This document shows positions 5,517 through 13,630 of a stretch of 37,585 nucleotides of DNA, piece by piece. This DNA is from an uncultured Lachnospiraceae bacterium (lineage in GTDB: Bacteria; Bacillota; Clostridia; Lachnospirales; Lachnospiraceae): positions 1-37,585 of the forward strand of contig CAJFOF010000057.1 of NCBI GenBank assembly GCA_904395885.1. Reading direction: 5' to 3'. A program made the position numbers and the translations under genes. Numbering within the stretch: the first letter of the stretch is position 1; every line of letters starts with the position of its first letter. The notes below the pieces were generated by a model. It was not told the origin of the DNA and searched no databases. It saw only the letters and a list, made by a program, of their open reading frames with translations.

Positions 5517-7841
5517 TTAACCTTCTGCCGTTGGCTGAGCGCCGGCATTTATAATGGGAAACTGAACGCTGGCCTTAAAGAGATCACCGTCTATGGAGAG
5601 GGTGAAAGTGCCGTTCTGAAGCCGGGTAAGACTTTGAGCAATAGAAAGTCCCAGCCCGCTTCCTTCTGTGGTTCGGGAGGAGTCCCCGCGAACAAACCGT
5701 TCTGTGAGTTCCTCACCGGAGATATTTAATGGATGCTCAGAAATATTTTTCATTGTAAACGTGACGGTCTGTTCATCTCGTGAGATGTCAACATAAATAC
5801 GGCTGTTAGCCATGGCGTATTTATAAGCATTGTTATAGAGATTTTCTAAAACCCGCCACAGATAGCCGCCGTCAGCCCGAATAAGGATTGGCTCATTCGG
5901 CAGAGAGCTGATCAATTCTAACTTGCGGAGAGCAAATTTTTCTTCAAATTCGCCATTAGATTGGTGAACAAGTTCCACAAAATCAATATCTGCCATTTCC
6001 AATTTAACATTTCCGGAGCTGGCCTTGGATGCTTCTACTAAGTCCTCCGTCAGGGTCTTTAAACGGAGAGATTTTTGTTCCAGGATTTCCAGGTATTCTT
6101 GAACTCTGGGATTTTGAATGTTTTCCCGTTTAATCAGGCCTACATAATTAATAATAGAGGTAAGGGGCGTCTTCAGGTCATGAGAGACATTGGTAATCAG
6201 GTCAGTCTTCATCCGCTCGCTTTTTACCCGCTCTTGGATAGCTGTATCGAGCCCGCTTCCAATGCTGTTTATGTGTTCAGCTATCATCCGCTCCTGGCCG
6301 GTAAACTGTTTCAGATCTACACAGTAACGGGTATCGCCCTCAGAAATTTTAAAAATGGCATTATTAATGTCATCCTGCTGCATGACTTTTTGGAGAATCG
6401 TGCGAAAGATCCAGATATCCATGGCTGCCCACAGGAGGATGATAAAAGCAAAGAGGACTTTATAAAACAAGCTATCGAGACTATGGAACAGATATTCCGC
6501 CACAAAGGCAAATGCCAGATTGACTGCCAAAAAACCGAGATAAAGATACAGCAATACTGAGGATAACCGATGTGAGACCAGATAGTTATGGAGATCTTTG
6601 ACCACACGGCGAATCAGGCTATGGCTCCACAGACGGCCGCCTTTGTACTGACGGACAAAACTGAAAACACATAGAAGACTGACGATATATATGATAATTC
6701 CATTTAGGAAATTTTCAATAAATTCCAGTTCTCTTGCGTTGAAGATTAATTCTGCAAGAGGAACGGCAAAGGTCTTACACAAGTACAATCCGGCCAAGAT
6801 CAGAAGAATAGAAACAAGCAGAGAAATTTCAGCCGGAAGACAGTCAAAACGACAGGAAAGCTGTTTTGACTGGGATGGATCTGTCCACTGAGCGAACCGA
6901 ATGAGGAAACCAAATGTGATCAGACAGCCGACCAGACCAATACCCAGGAGAGCGAGGCCGTAGATATACCACGTTTTAGCCTGAAGGAATTGGGAGTTGG
7001 CTTCGGAATAGGCATCCGTAACAGGGTAAGAGGTATCTACAGCCGCCATCAGCGTGCCGCTACCGTCTTCATAAGGATTGTACTCATCCAATTCCACAGG
7101 AATATACAACGGGTCTTCTGACAGATTGTACTCTCCTTGGAGAGAGGTGAGAGAATACATAACATATCGTCCTTGCTGACGGAATTCATCGGCGCTCATG
7201 TCCGTATTGGTGTACATCAGCGGTTTAACATCTTCAGAATCTGCTTCCCAGTAGGAGAGAAGAAAGTGAAAATTGCTGGGAGAGTTTATCAGATCGTAAT
7301 AAACATAAGAATACTCTGCCAGGCAGGACAGGACTTCATACGCCAGATCGGTCATGGTCATGTAAGCGTCGATGGGTTCAGAATATTGAGGATTCGGATC
7401 ATAGGATTTCCATTCCACTAAAAGCGGCTCCTCATCCACATAATTTTCTTCGGGAACCGTAATTTCCTGAATATTCCAGTCTTTATCCAAGACATAGCCT
7501 TTTCTTTCCGCATAATCTACCATATACTCCAGAGAATAGGTCTGCTCATTGTCCGGATTGCCGTCGCTGACTGTGACCACGGATTTACTCATATCGAGGG
7601 CATGATTCGTTTCAAAAGCCTGGCGGTATTTGGAATATTGAAAAACGGCATCCACATCCCGAGCAAATTGATCGGAAAAAGCCGTAGTGTCAGCATAAGA
7701 ATGGTTCTGAAGCCAAGCAAAGCCTCGCCCATAGTCGGAATTAAAATACAGTAGGCAGACGGCTATTAAAACGAGAGTAAGAAAAAATGCGTGCAGGGCA
7801 ATAGAGACTGCACGCTTATTTTGAGAAAAGAAATGTTTCAT
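5517..7841 (-). CDS. membrane sensor histidine kinase
   Basis: A 774-residue sensor. One membrane segment near the N-terminus (about 13-33) and a second at about 293-315 flank an extracytoplasmic domain of about 255 residues. Four more hydrophobic segments follow (about 337-358, 376-395, 428-450, 458-480). The cytoplasmic part has a HisKA dimerisation domain with the phospho-acceptor His554 in NVSHDLKTPLTS, and an HATPase domain with the N box ENLYNNAYKYA (about 666-676) and G box GSGLGLSIA (about 727-735). It would autophosphorylate and pass phosphate to the response regulator encoded 15 nt upstream in the same operon. The ligand is unknown; the neighbouring wall hydrolase makes a cell-envelope signal plausible but unproven. 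Confidence 0.92.
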   Translation of the reverse strand: MKHFFSQNKRAVSIALHAFFLTLVLIAVCLLYFNSDYGRGFAWLQNHSYADTTAFSDQFARDVDAVFQYSKYRQAFETNHALDMSKSVVTVSDGNPDNEQTYSLEYMVDYAERKGYVLDKDWNIQEITVPEENYVDEEPLLVEWKSYDPNPQYSEPIDAYMTMTDLAYEVLSCLAEYSYVYYDLINSPSNFHFLLSYWEADSEDVKPLMYTNTDMSADEFRQQGRYVMYSLTSLQGEYNLSEDPLYIPVELDEYNPYEDGSGTLMAAVDTSYPVTDAYSEANSQFLQAKTWYIYGLALLGIGLVGCLITFGFLIRFAQWTDPSQSKQLSCRFDCLPAEISLLVSILLILAGLYLCKTFAVPLAELIFNARELEFIENFLNGIIIYIVSLLCVFSFVRQYKGGRLWSHSLIRRVVKDLHNYLVSHRLSSVLLYLYLGFLAVNLAFAFVAEYLFHSLDSLFYKVLFAFIILLWAAMDIWIFRTILQKVMQQDDINNAIFKISEGDTRYCVDLKQFTGQERMIAEHINSIGSGLDTAIQERVKSERMKTDLITNVSHDLKTPLTSIINYVGLIKRENIQNPRVQEYLEILEQKSLRLKTLTEDLVEASKASSGNVKLEMADIDFVELVHQSNGEFEEKFALRKLELISSLPNEPILIRADGGYLWRVLENLYNNAYKYAMANSRIYVDISRDEQTVTFTMKNISEHPLNISGEELTERFVRGDSSRTTEGSGLGLSIAQSLTRLQNGTFTLSIDGDLFKASVQFPIINAGAQPTAEG

Positions 7842-7856
7842 AAAAATTACCCGCCT

Positions 7857-8552
7857 TTACTGCTTTTCAATTTTATAGCCAACACCCCAGACTACTTTGA
7901 GATATCTGGGATCCCGGGGATTGATTTCGATCTTTTCACGGATATGACGAATATGTACTGCTACCGTGTTGTCGGCACCGATGGCCTCTTCGTTCCATAT
8001 CTGCTGGTAGATCTCATCGATGGAAAAGACTTTTCCGGCATTTTTTACCAGAAGCAGAAGAATGTTATACTCAATGGGGGTGAGTTTAATGGGATCGCCG
8101 TCCACGGTAACTTCTTTTGTATCATCGTTGATCTGCAGGCCACCGCAGCGGTAAACCTGCCCGGAAGATTGTTGGGTGACATTTCCAAGCTGCGTATAAC
8201 GCCTGAGCTGAGATTTTACTCTGGCTACCAGTTCTAAAGGATTGAAGGGTTTTGTAATATAATCATCAGCGCCGATATTCAGCCCCAGGATTTTGTCAGT
8301 GTCTTCGGATTTGGCAGACAGGATAATAATCGGAATACTGCTGGTTTCACGAACCTTCAGAGTAGTCCGGATCCCGTCAAGACCGGGCATCATAACATCT
8401 AAGATCATCAGATCGACGGGGGATGACTCGAGAAGCTCCAGAGCTTCGGCGCCGTCATATGCTTTGATTACTTCGAAACCTTCGCCGGTCAGATAGATAT
8501 CTATGGCATCAACGATCTGTTTATCATCGTCACAAACCAAAATAGTGGCCAT
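7857..8552 (-). CDS. OmpR/PhoB-type response regulator
   Basis: A 231-residue two-component regulator. The receiver domain has the acidic pair DDD (8-10), phospho-acceptor Asp52 in LDVMMPG and the conserved Lys in TKPFNP (about 102-107). A C-terminal winged helix (about 130-229) contains LTPIEYNILLLL and the VWGVGYKIE wing. The start at 8552 is chosen because AAGGAGGG lies 7 nt upstream; the frame is open 12 codons further but without a ribosome site. The kinase gene follows after 15 nt. Upstream lie a TATAAT box and an imperfect palindrome, suggesting autoregulation. Confidence 0.95.
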   Translation of the reverse strand: MATILVCDDDKQIVDAIDIYLTGEGFEVIKAYDGAEALELLESSPVDLMILDVMMPGLDGIRTTLKVRETSSIPIIILSAKSEDTDKILGLNIGADDYITKPFNPLELVARVKSQLRRYTQLGNVTQQSSGQVYRCGGLQINDDTKEVTVDGDPIKLTPIEYNILLLLVKNAGKVFSIDEIYQQIWNEEAIGADNTVAVHIRHIREKIEINPRDPRYLKVVWGVGYKIEKQ

Positions 8553-8586
8553 AATCTTTCCCTCCTTGCCATGGTATGTTATCCCC

Positions 8587-8628
8587 ATTATACAACGAGA
8601 GCAGAGGAAAAGTACATTACTTTTTCCT
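8587..8628 (-). promoter_or_regulatory. promoter and palindrome upstream of response regulator
   Basis: On the minus strand a TATAAT box lies at 8587-8592. Just upstream is an imperfect palindrome at 8605-8628, AGGAAAAGTA / TACTTTTTCCT around a CAT centre, which covers the poor -35 region. A weak -35 plus an adjacent dyad suits an activator such as a response regulator. Confidence 0.45.
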
Positions 8629-8642
8629 TACATTTACAGGTG

Positions 8643-8677
8643 AGAAAAAGGCTGGGCATCACATTGGAAGCCCAGCC
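8643..8677 (-). terminator. terminator of glgB operon
   Basis: GGCTGGGC (8650-8657) pairs with GCCCAGCC (8670-8677) around a 12-nt loop. On the minus strand it is followed by TTTTTCTC, a good T-tract, 20 nt after the glgB stop. Confidence 0.85.
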
Positions 8678-8697
8678 GCAGGCAGCAGAGAGTTGTA

Positions 8698-10608
8698 TTA
8701 GAATTGGAAAATAGCAGTTCCGTAGGCGGGAAGAGGATAAGCGAAAGAAAATGGCTGCCCATCGCATTCGCCTTTGGCAGAACGGTACGTCGGGCGACCG
8801 GAGGCGGGGTACATTCCATGTTCATTATCCAGAAGCAAAGTAAATTTCCCGCGCTTTGGCACGCCTACACGGTAATCGGCACGTTCTACAGGTGTGAAAT
8901 TGATAATAAATAGCAGATTTTTTTTGCCTGTCTCATCGCGACGCACGAAGCTGAAGATACTGCGATCTCCGTCATTGGCATTGATCCATTGAAAGCCATT
9001 CCAGTCATTGTCCAGACGATAGAAGGCTGGATATTTTTTATAGAGGTGGAGAAGATCGCGAACATAACTCTGAAGCTCGGCATTTTTTTCTTCCCTCAGC
9101 AGGTACCAGTCCAGAGAAACTTTTTCGTCCCATTCATGCCATTGGGCAAAGTCCTGTCCCATAAAAAGGAGTTTCTTTCCGGGATGGCCCATCATGAAGG
9201 TGTAGCCAGCCTTCAGGTTTGCGAATTTATCGTCATGGAGTCCCGGCATTTTATTGATCATAGAGCATTTCAGATGGACCACTTCGTCATGGGACAGAAC
9301 CAGGATAAAGTTTTCACTGGTAAAATAAGTGAGGCCGAAGGTCATTTTGTTGTGGTTATATTTGCGGAAGTACGGATCAAGCTTCATATATTCCAGGAAG
9401 TCATGCATCCAGCCCATATTCCACTTAAAGGAGAACCCAAGGCCATCGTCCTCAGGCCGGTGAGTTACTTTGGGCCATGCGGTGGACTCCTCAGCGATCA
9501 TAATTGCCCCGGTATTCCGGCCGAGAAGAACGCTGTTCAGGTGTTTAAAAAATTCTATGGCATCAAGATTTTGATTGCCGCCGTATTTGTTAGGCAGCCA
9601 CTCACCGTCCCGCCGGCCGTAATCCAGATAGAGCATGGAGGCAACGGCATCCACCCGCAGGCCGTCTACATGGAATTTTTCTACCCAGTAAATGGCATTG
9701 GCGATGAGAAAGTTTTTGACCTCATTTTTTCCATAATCAAAAACCTTTGTTCCCCAGTCAGGATGTTCTCCCATGCGGGGATCTGCGTACTCATACAAGG
9801 GCTGGCCGTCGAAATCAGCCAGGCCGTGGGCATCTTTTGGAAAATGGGCGGGAACCCAGTCCAGGATCACGCCGATTCCCTGTTTATGTAGATAGTTTAC
9901 GAAATACATGAAATCTTTTGGACTTCCATAGCGGGATGTAGGGGCAAAGTAGCCTGTGACCTGATATCCCCAGGAACCGTCAAAAGGATGTTCGGCGATT
10001 CCCATCAATTCCACATGGGTATAGCCCATTTCTTTTACATAAGCGGCAAGCTCATGGGCGGCCTCTTTGTAAGTATAAAAGCCGTCTTTTTCTGGCCGTG
10101 CTTTTTTTCTCCAGGAACCGAGGTGCACTTCGTAAATTGTCATGGGAGTCTTAACCGGATCTTTCGCTGGCCGTGCATCCATCCACTTGCTGTCGGTCCA
10201 CTTAAAACCGTCGATATCTGCCGTCACGGAAGCGGTTCCGGGGCGATATTCTGCGCTGAAGGCATAGGGATCGGCTTTAAACAGGACTTTGCCTGACTGA
10301 GTGGTGATGGCAAATTTGTAAAGCTGACCGGTCTTCATTTCGGGGATGAAGATTTCCCAGATACCGGAATCTTCCAGAACTTTCATGGGATTTAAATCCG
10401 GATTCCACCCATTAAAGTCGCCCACAAGGCTGACTTTAGCTGCGTGAGGCGCCCACACAGCAAAATACATTCCCTCCTGCTTTTTATAGGTTCTTGGATG
10501 GCAGCCCAGCTTTTCAAATATTTCATAATGGGTGCCCTGGCCGAACAGATAGCGGTCTACATCGGTTATAAATCCTGTCCCGGCCTGCTTGCTTCTTTTT
10601 CGCGGCAT
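8698..10608 (-). CDS. glgB: 1,4-alpha-glucan branching enzyme
   Basis: It cuts alpha-1,4-glucan chains and rejoins them as alpha-1,6 branches during glycogen synthesis. The 636-residue protein has an N-terminal CBM48 domain (about 25-130, with WAPHA and VGDFNGW), a GH13 (alpha/beta)8 barrel and a C-terminal beta domain. Catalytic residues are visible: nucleophile Asp320 in GLRVDA, general acid Glu373 in IAEEST and Asp441 in SHDEVVH; the subfamily signature DWVPAHFPKD is at about 250-259. Ribosome site GGGAGG is 8 nt before the ATG. It follows a GH13 gene by 21 nt in the same operon. The other glycogen genes (glgC, glgA, glgP) are not in the window. Confidence 0.97.
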   Translation of the reverse strand: MPRKRSKQAGTGFITDVDRYLFGQGTHYEIFEKLGCHPRTYKKQEGMYFAVWAPHAAKVSLVGDFNGWNPDLNPMKVLEDSGIWEIFIPEMKTGQLYKFAITTQSGKVLFKADPYAFSAEYRPGTASVTADIDGFKWTDSKWMDARPAKDPVKTPMTIYEVHLGSWRKKARPEKDGFYTYKEAAHELAAYVKEMGYTHVELMGIAEHPFDGSWGYQVTGYFAPTSRYGSPKDFMYFVNYLHKQGIGVILDWVPAHFPKDAHGLADFDGQPLYEYADPRMGEHPDWGTKVFDYGKNEVKNFLIANAIYWVEKFHVDGLRVDAVASMLYLDYGRRDGEWLPNKYGGNQNLDAIEFFKHLNSVLLGRNTGAIMIAEESTAWPKVTHRPEDDGLGFSFKWNMGWMHDFLEYMKLDPYFRKYNHNKMTFGLTYFTSENFILVLSHDEVVHLKCSMINKMPGLHDDKFANLKAGYTFMMGHPGKKLLFMGQDFAQWHEWDEKVSLDWYLLREEKNAELQSYVRDLLHLYKKYPAFYRLDNDWNGFQWINANDGDRSIFSFVRRDETGKKNLLFIINFTPVERADYRVGVPKRGKFTLLLDNEHGMYPASGRPTYRSAKGECDGQPFSFAYPLPAYGTAIFQF

Positions 10609-10629
10609 GATGATTCCTCCCTTCTGTCT

Positions 10630-11967
10630 CTATTCTTTGCAGGATTTTAAAATGGTTCCGCTGCAGGGTTCCAGAGACAGAGTGATTTTATTTTCTTTCA
10701 CCGGCACGGTAAGTCCCGTAAAAAGATCCGTGTACTCATCAGCCAGAACGGGTACCGGGACGGTGATATCAGCAGCTTTTTCATCGTTATTTACAGCTAT
10801 AATAACAGCCGAGCCCTGGTCACTGTGTCGGGCGTAGGCGTACTGGCGGTTAGTCAGGAGCAGTTCCTGGTAGCGGCCGTGGTGAAAAGCCGGTTCCTCC
10901 GCATGAATTTTGCCTAAAAGGGAAATCTGATCTGTAAGCTTGCAGTGACGTTGGGGCGCTTCACTGATCGGAATCCACGGGCGGAGCGCTTCATCGCTCC
11001 AATTAGTTCTCTGGCCTTCAACGGCCCATTCCCCTCCGTAGTAAACAGACGGGATTCCGGGAAGAGTAAACAGACAAAGATAAACGGGGAACAGATGATC
11101 CTTATTTTTCAGTTTGCTGGCAATCCGATTTTCGTCATGATTATCTACAAAAGTGTACAGATCTCTGCCGATGGCCTCCAGCCGCCGGACGTTATGGGCA
11201 ATCTCAAAGAAATTATGGTCGTTAAATCCAGAATACAGGCTTTTGTGGAGCTCGTAATTCGTAACGGAATGGAGCATTTTCGGATTGACCCAGCGGGAAT
11301 AGTCGCCGTGGATGACCTCTCCCATGAGCCAAAAGTCGGCCTTCATTTTTTCGGTTTCCCTCCGCATCTCCTCCATGAAGCCAAAATCCAGAACATTAGC
11401 ACAGTCCAGACGGATTCCGTCAATGTCAAATTCATCAATCCAGAAACGGATGACGTCAAAAAGATACTGTCTGACCGCCGGATTCTGGAGATTTAAACAG
11501 GGAAGCTCATAGTGTCCCTGCCAGGCATCGTAGCTAAAAGGATCTCCTTTGGGGCTGCCCCAGTCAAAATTGATCCCACGATACCAATCCTTATATGGGG
11601 AATCCCAGCGTTTTTCACGAATGTCCTGAAACGCAAAAAATTCTCGCCCTGTGTGGTTGAAAACACCATCGACAACTACTTTTATCCCGAAACTGTGGCA
11701 GAGTTCTGTGAAGGCTTTAAAATCATCGTTGTCTCCCAGCCGGCGATCCACTATTTTATAATCCCAGGTATCATAACCGTGGGAACTGGATTGGAAAAGA
11801 GGGCCGATATAGACAGCGGTGCATCCCAGAGAGTGGATGTGAGGGATCCATTGTTTTAATTCCTGGAACCGATGCTCAATGCGGTCTTCCCGATTTTCTT
11901 TAGGCGCTCCTGTCATCCCCAGCGGATACATGTGATAGAATACGCTTTTTTCATACCAAGTGCTCAT
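10630..11967 (-). CDS. GH13 alpha-amylase family glycosidase
   Basis: A 445-residue cytosolic glycoside hydrolase family 13 enzyme without signal peptide. Barrel motifs: DGVFNHTG (100-107), GIRLDCANV with nucleophile Asp188, LMGE with acid Glu217, and FVDNHDEN with Asp278. The N-terminus WYEKSVFYHMYPLG resembles neopullulanase or maltodextrin-active enzymes, so it likely hydrolyses maltodextrins or trims glycogen; exact specificity cannot be read. It lacks the N-terminal domain of cyclomaltodextrinases, making it a compact form. Ribosome site TAGGAGG precedes the ATG. The gene lies between a YaaL-like gene and glgB in a minus-strand operon. Confidence 0.92.
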   Translation of the reverse strand: MSTWYEKSVFYHMYPLGMTGAPKENREDRIEHRFQELKQWIPHIHSLGCTAVYIGPLFQSSSHGYDTWDYKIVDRRLGDNDDFKAFTELCHSFGIKVVVDGVFNHTGREFFAFQDIREKRWDSPYKDWYRGINFDWGSPKGDPFSYDAWQGHYELPCLNLQNPAVRQYLFDVIRFWIDEFDIDGIRLDCANVLDFGFMEEMRRETEKMKADFWLMGEVIHGDYSRWVNPKMLHSVTNYELHKSLYSGFNDHNFFEIAHNVRRLEAIGRDLYTFVDNHDENRIASKLKNKDHLFPVYLCLFTLPGIPSVYYGGEWAVEGQRTNWSDEALRPWIPISEAPQRHCKLTDQISLLGKIHAEEPAFHHGRYQELLLTNRQYAYARHSDQGSAVIIAVNNDEKAADITVPVPVLADEYTDLFTGLTVPVKENKITLSLEPCSGTILKSCKE

Positions 11968-11992
11968 GATGCTTAACCTCCTAAACCTTTCT

Positions 11993-12030
11993 GCATGAGC
12001 CGGATGAAAAAAGACATGGCAAGCTCATGC
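11993..12030 (-). other. hairpin between YaaL-like gene and GH13 gene
   Basis: GCATGAGC (11993-12000) and GCTCATGC (12023-12030) are perfect complements. On the minus strand the left part includes the last codons of the YaaL-like gene and the right arm ends about 25 nt before the GH13 start. The loop contains TTTTTT but no T-run follows the stem, so a processing or attenuation element is more likely than a simple terminator. Confidence 0.4.
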
Positions 12031-12243
12031 CGTCTCCTGGTTTTTCAGTCTTCTCAGGAGAAATTGATAGCGCAACTGCGCTGCATTTAATTCATAGATA
12101 TAGCAATCGATCAGAGTGGGATCCACCACCTGTTCAAATTGGTTTTGCGCCGACAGAATGGCGCGTTTACTGCGCTCGATTTCCGCTCTGAGAATTTGGT
12201 TCTCTATGGAAAAAGAAGCATTTTTTTTTCGTAATCCAATCAT
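12025..12243 (-). CDS. YaaL-like DUF2508 family protein
   Basis: A 72-residue, charged, helical protein. The pattern DP.LID.YIYEL.AAQLRY.FLLRR in its C-terminal half matches the DUF2508/YaaL family of Firmicutes, small cytosolic proteins of unknown function usually found near recR or pro-sigmaK processing genes. Here it lies between an ArsR-like regulator (55 nt upstream) and a GH13 gene, which is an unusual context. Ribosome site GGGAGATG precedes the ATG. The family call rests on this motif pattern. Confidence 0.75.
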   Translation of the reverse strand: MIGLRKKNASFSIENQILRAEIERSKRAILSAQNQFEQVVDPTLIDCYIYELNAAQLRYQFLLRRLKNQETA

Positions 12244-12298
12244 TACATCATCTCCCAGTCTTTGATAACAATAGTATAACTGGAAAATGGAAAATTAT

Positions 12299-12634
12299 TC
12301 ATGAAGCCGGATTCAAGAATGTTTTCTGGAGAAGGCGCCCCAACTCCATCATCCGTTTGGTAGGTTCTTCTATAGTAAGAAAATAGATGTTAGACGTTCC
12401 CTCCTGTCGGGAGGCGATAAAACCAGCATCTTTTAATATTTTCAGATGATGGGAGACTGCAGGGCGGGAAAGATTCGTTTTCTGGGTAATCTCGTTTACA
12501 TTTAAGCCTTGCCGGCCGTTAGAAAAAGCATTGGATAAAGCCGCCACAATTCCCAACCGGACTTCATCGCCCAAGGCAATAAAAAGAGGCATACAAGAAT
12601 AAAATTGTTCTTTCAAGTCCGTCAGTTCGCTCAT
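12299..12634 (-). CDS. ArsR-family helix-turn-helix regulator
   Basis: A 111-residue winged-helix repressor. The N-terminal part contains LGDEVRLGIVAAL, and the recognition helix region is LSRPAVSHHLKILKDAGFI (about 62-80), typical ArsR/SmtB. The classical metal-binding ELCVC motif in helix 3 is absent (NVNEITQKTN instead), so it may sense something other than arsenic or zinc. The start at 12634 is chosen because GGAGGAG lies 9 nt upstream; the frame extends further up but into the promoter. It heads the minus-strand operon leading to GH13 and glgB, so it could control glycan use; that is inferred from position. Confidence 0.88.
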   Translation of the reverse strand: MSELTDLKEQFYSCMPLFIALGDEVRLGIVAALSNAFSNGRQGLNVNEITQKTNLSRPAVSHHLKILKDAGFIASRQEGTSNIYFLTIEEPTKRMMELGRLLQKTFLNPAS

Positions 12635-12677
12635 GCAGTTGTTCTCCTCCATTGGTTTAAAAAAATAAACTAAGCAT

Positions 12678-12706
12678 ATTTTACCATCAGAACGAGAAAA
12701 CGTCAA
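12678..12706 (-). promoter_or_regulatory. promoter of ArsR-yaaL-GH13-glgB operon
   Basis: On the minus strand TTGACG (12701-12706) and TAAAAT (12678-12683) are 17 nt apart, 44 nt before the regulator start codon. Confidence 0.7.
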
Positions 12707-12805
12707 TAAAAAGTATACAAAAAGTACAAAAATAGCGGATAGAGACACCCGAAATCTCTAAACACGCGGTTAAAAATATGGAACAGAAAAAACAAAAAAT
12801 AGGGG

Positions 12806-12834
12806 TTGACAAATCGTCCTTTTAGAGGCATAAT
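12806..12834 (+). promoter_or_regulatory. promoter of the Tad operon
   Basis: TTGACA (12806-12811) and CATAAT (12829-12834), 17 nt apart. The transcript would start about 12841, leaving a leader of roughly 190-240 nt before the first gene. The 12635-13033 gap thus holds two divergent promoters and this leader. Confidence 0.75.
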
Positions 12835-12912
12835 AAATATACCATTTCAAGACGCTTCCTCCCATATTTGGAGATTCAGGAGCGTACAAATTTTATCTTT
12901 ATATATCATATA

Positions 12913-12928
12913 TGCCGGGGAACCGGCA
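12913..12928 (+). other. GNRA-like tetraloop hairpin in Tad leader
   Basis: TGCCGG-GGAA-CCGGCA forms a 6-bp GC-rich stem with a GGAA loop in the untranslated leader. It may be part of a structured regulatory RNA. The leader does not show the conserved c-di-GMP riboswitch sequences. Confidence 0.5.
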
Positions 12929-12961
12929 GTCAGCCTTTATCGGCAAAGATTCCATGGATTG

Positions 12962-12977
12962 TTGCAAGCGCTTGTCA
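12962..12977 (+). promoter_or_regulatory. possible CcpA (cre-like) site
   Basis: TTGCAAGCGCTTGTCA has the symmetric core CAAGCGCTTG and resembles the cre consensus, with a mismatch in the right half. It lies in the transcribed leader of the Tad operon, where a bound repressor would block elongation. Confidence 0.35.
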
Positions 12978-13033
12978 AACGGATGTAATTGTTGCAGGTA
13001 TATTTAGGTGCAAATACTTGACAGGCGGGATGC

Positions 13034-13591
13034 ATGAACAAACGGTACAGCATAAAACTGACGCTGCGAAAGGAGGGGAAAATTATTGATATATGGCTGC
13101 TTGAAGCAGGGGCAATGCTGGCAGGAGCAGCGGCGTGGGATGTGTTTACACATAAGATTCCCAATAAATGGCTGCTGTTTTGGATGGTACTAGTTATTTT
13201 TGATGGCCCAGAGCGCTTTGCGGCATTTTTAGCTGTGGCTGCTGCGGCCGCTTGCGGAACTTTTCTTTTATTCTATTTCCGGATGATTGGGGCAGGAGAT
13301 TGCAAATTAATGGCCCTGACTTGCGGATATCTGGGGATCCGTGGAGGTTTTCTAACGATTGCCATCGGATTCGTCATTGGGGCTGCGTGGTCTTTGGGAA
13401 AACTCCTTTTTGGGGGACAAGGGCTGCAGCGAACAGTCTATCTGCTTGTCTGGATCAGACAGACGATTCGCACAAAACAGAGAATTCCTTACTTTAATAT
13501 TGAAGAGGACGGTTATGGAGCAACAGTGCCGCTGGCAGTCTGCCTGATGGGTGGTTTTCTGGCAACAGTCTGTTTGGGAGGACTGCAGTGA
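13034..13591 (+). CDS. prepilin peptidase, A24 family (first copy)
   Basis: A membrane aspartyl protease that removes the short leader of type IVb prepilins. The product (up to 185 aa) is strongly hydrophobic and has the two A24 aspartates: WDVFTHKIPN near residue 36 and the GxGD motif in MIGAGDCKLM near residue 88. It is the short TadV/CpaA type without the methyltransferase domain. The start is uncertain: the ATG at 13034 has a poorly spaced purine site, while the perfect AAAGGAGGGG at 13069-13078 is followed in frame only by ATT codons at 13082 and 13085. First gene of the Tad operon; TadZ follows. Confidence 0.87.
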   Translation: MNKRYSIKLTLRKEGKIIDIWLLEAGAMLAGAAAWDVFTHKIPNKWLLFWMVLVIFDGPERFAAFLAVAAAAACGTFLLFYFRMIGAGDCKLMALTCGYLGIRGGFLTIAIGFVIGAAWSLGKLLFGGQGLQRTVYLLVWIRQTIRTKQRIPYFNIEEDGYGATVPLAVCLMGGFLATVCLGGLQ

Positions 13592-13630
13592 TTCTCTGAA
13601 AGTAATACACACATGGAGGAAACATAGGCT

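Noticed and set aside
8989-9891. 300-codon plus-strand frame opposite glgB
   Set aside because: glgB has intact catalytic motifs on the minus strand; the plus frame has no family signature or ribosome site.
12841-13080. c-di-GMP riboswitch in the Tad leader
   Set aside because: A tetraloop hairpin is present but the conserved core sequences of class I and class II were not seen.
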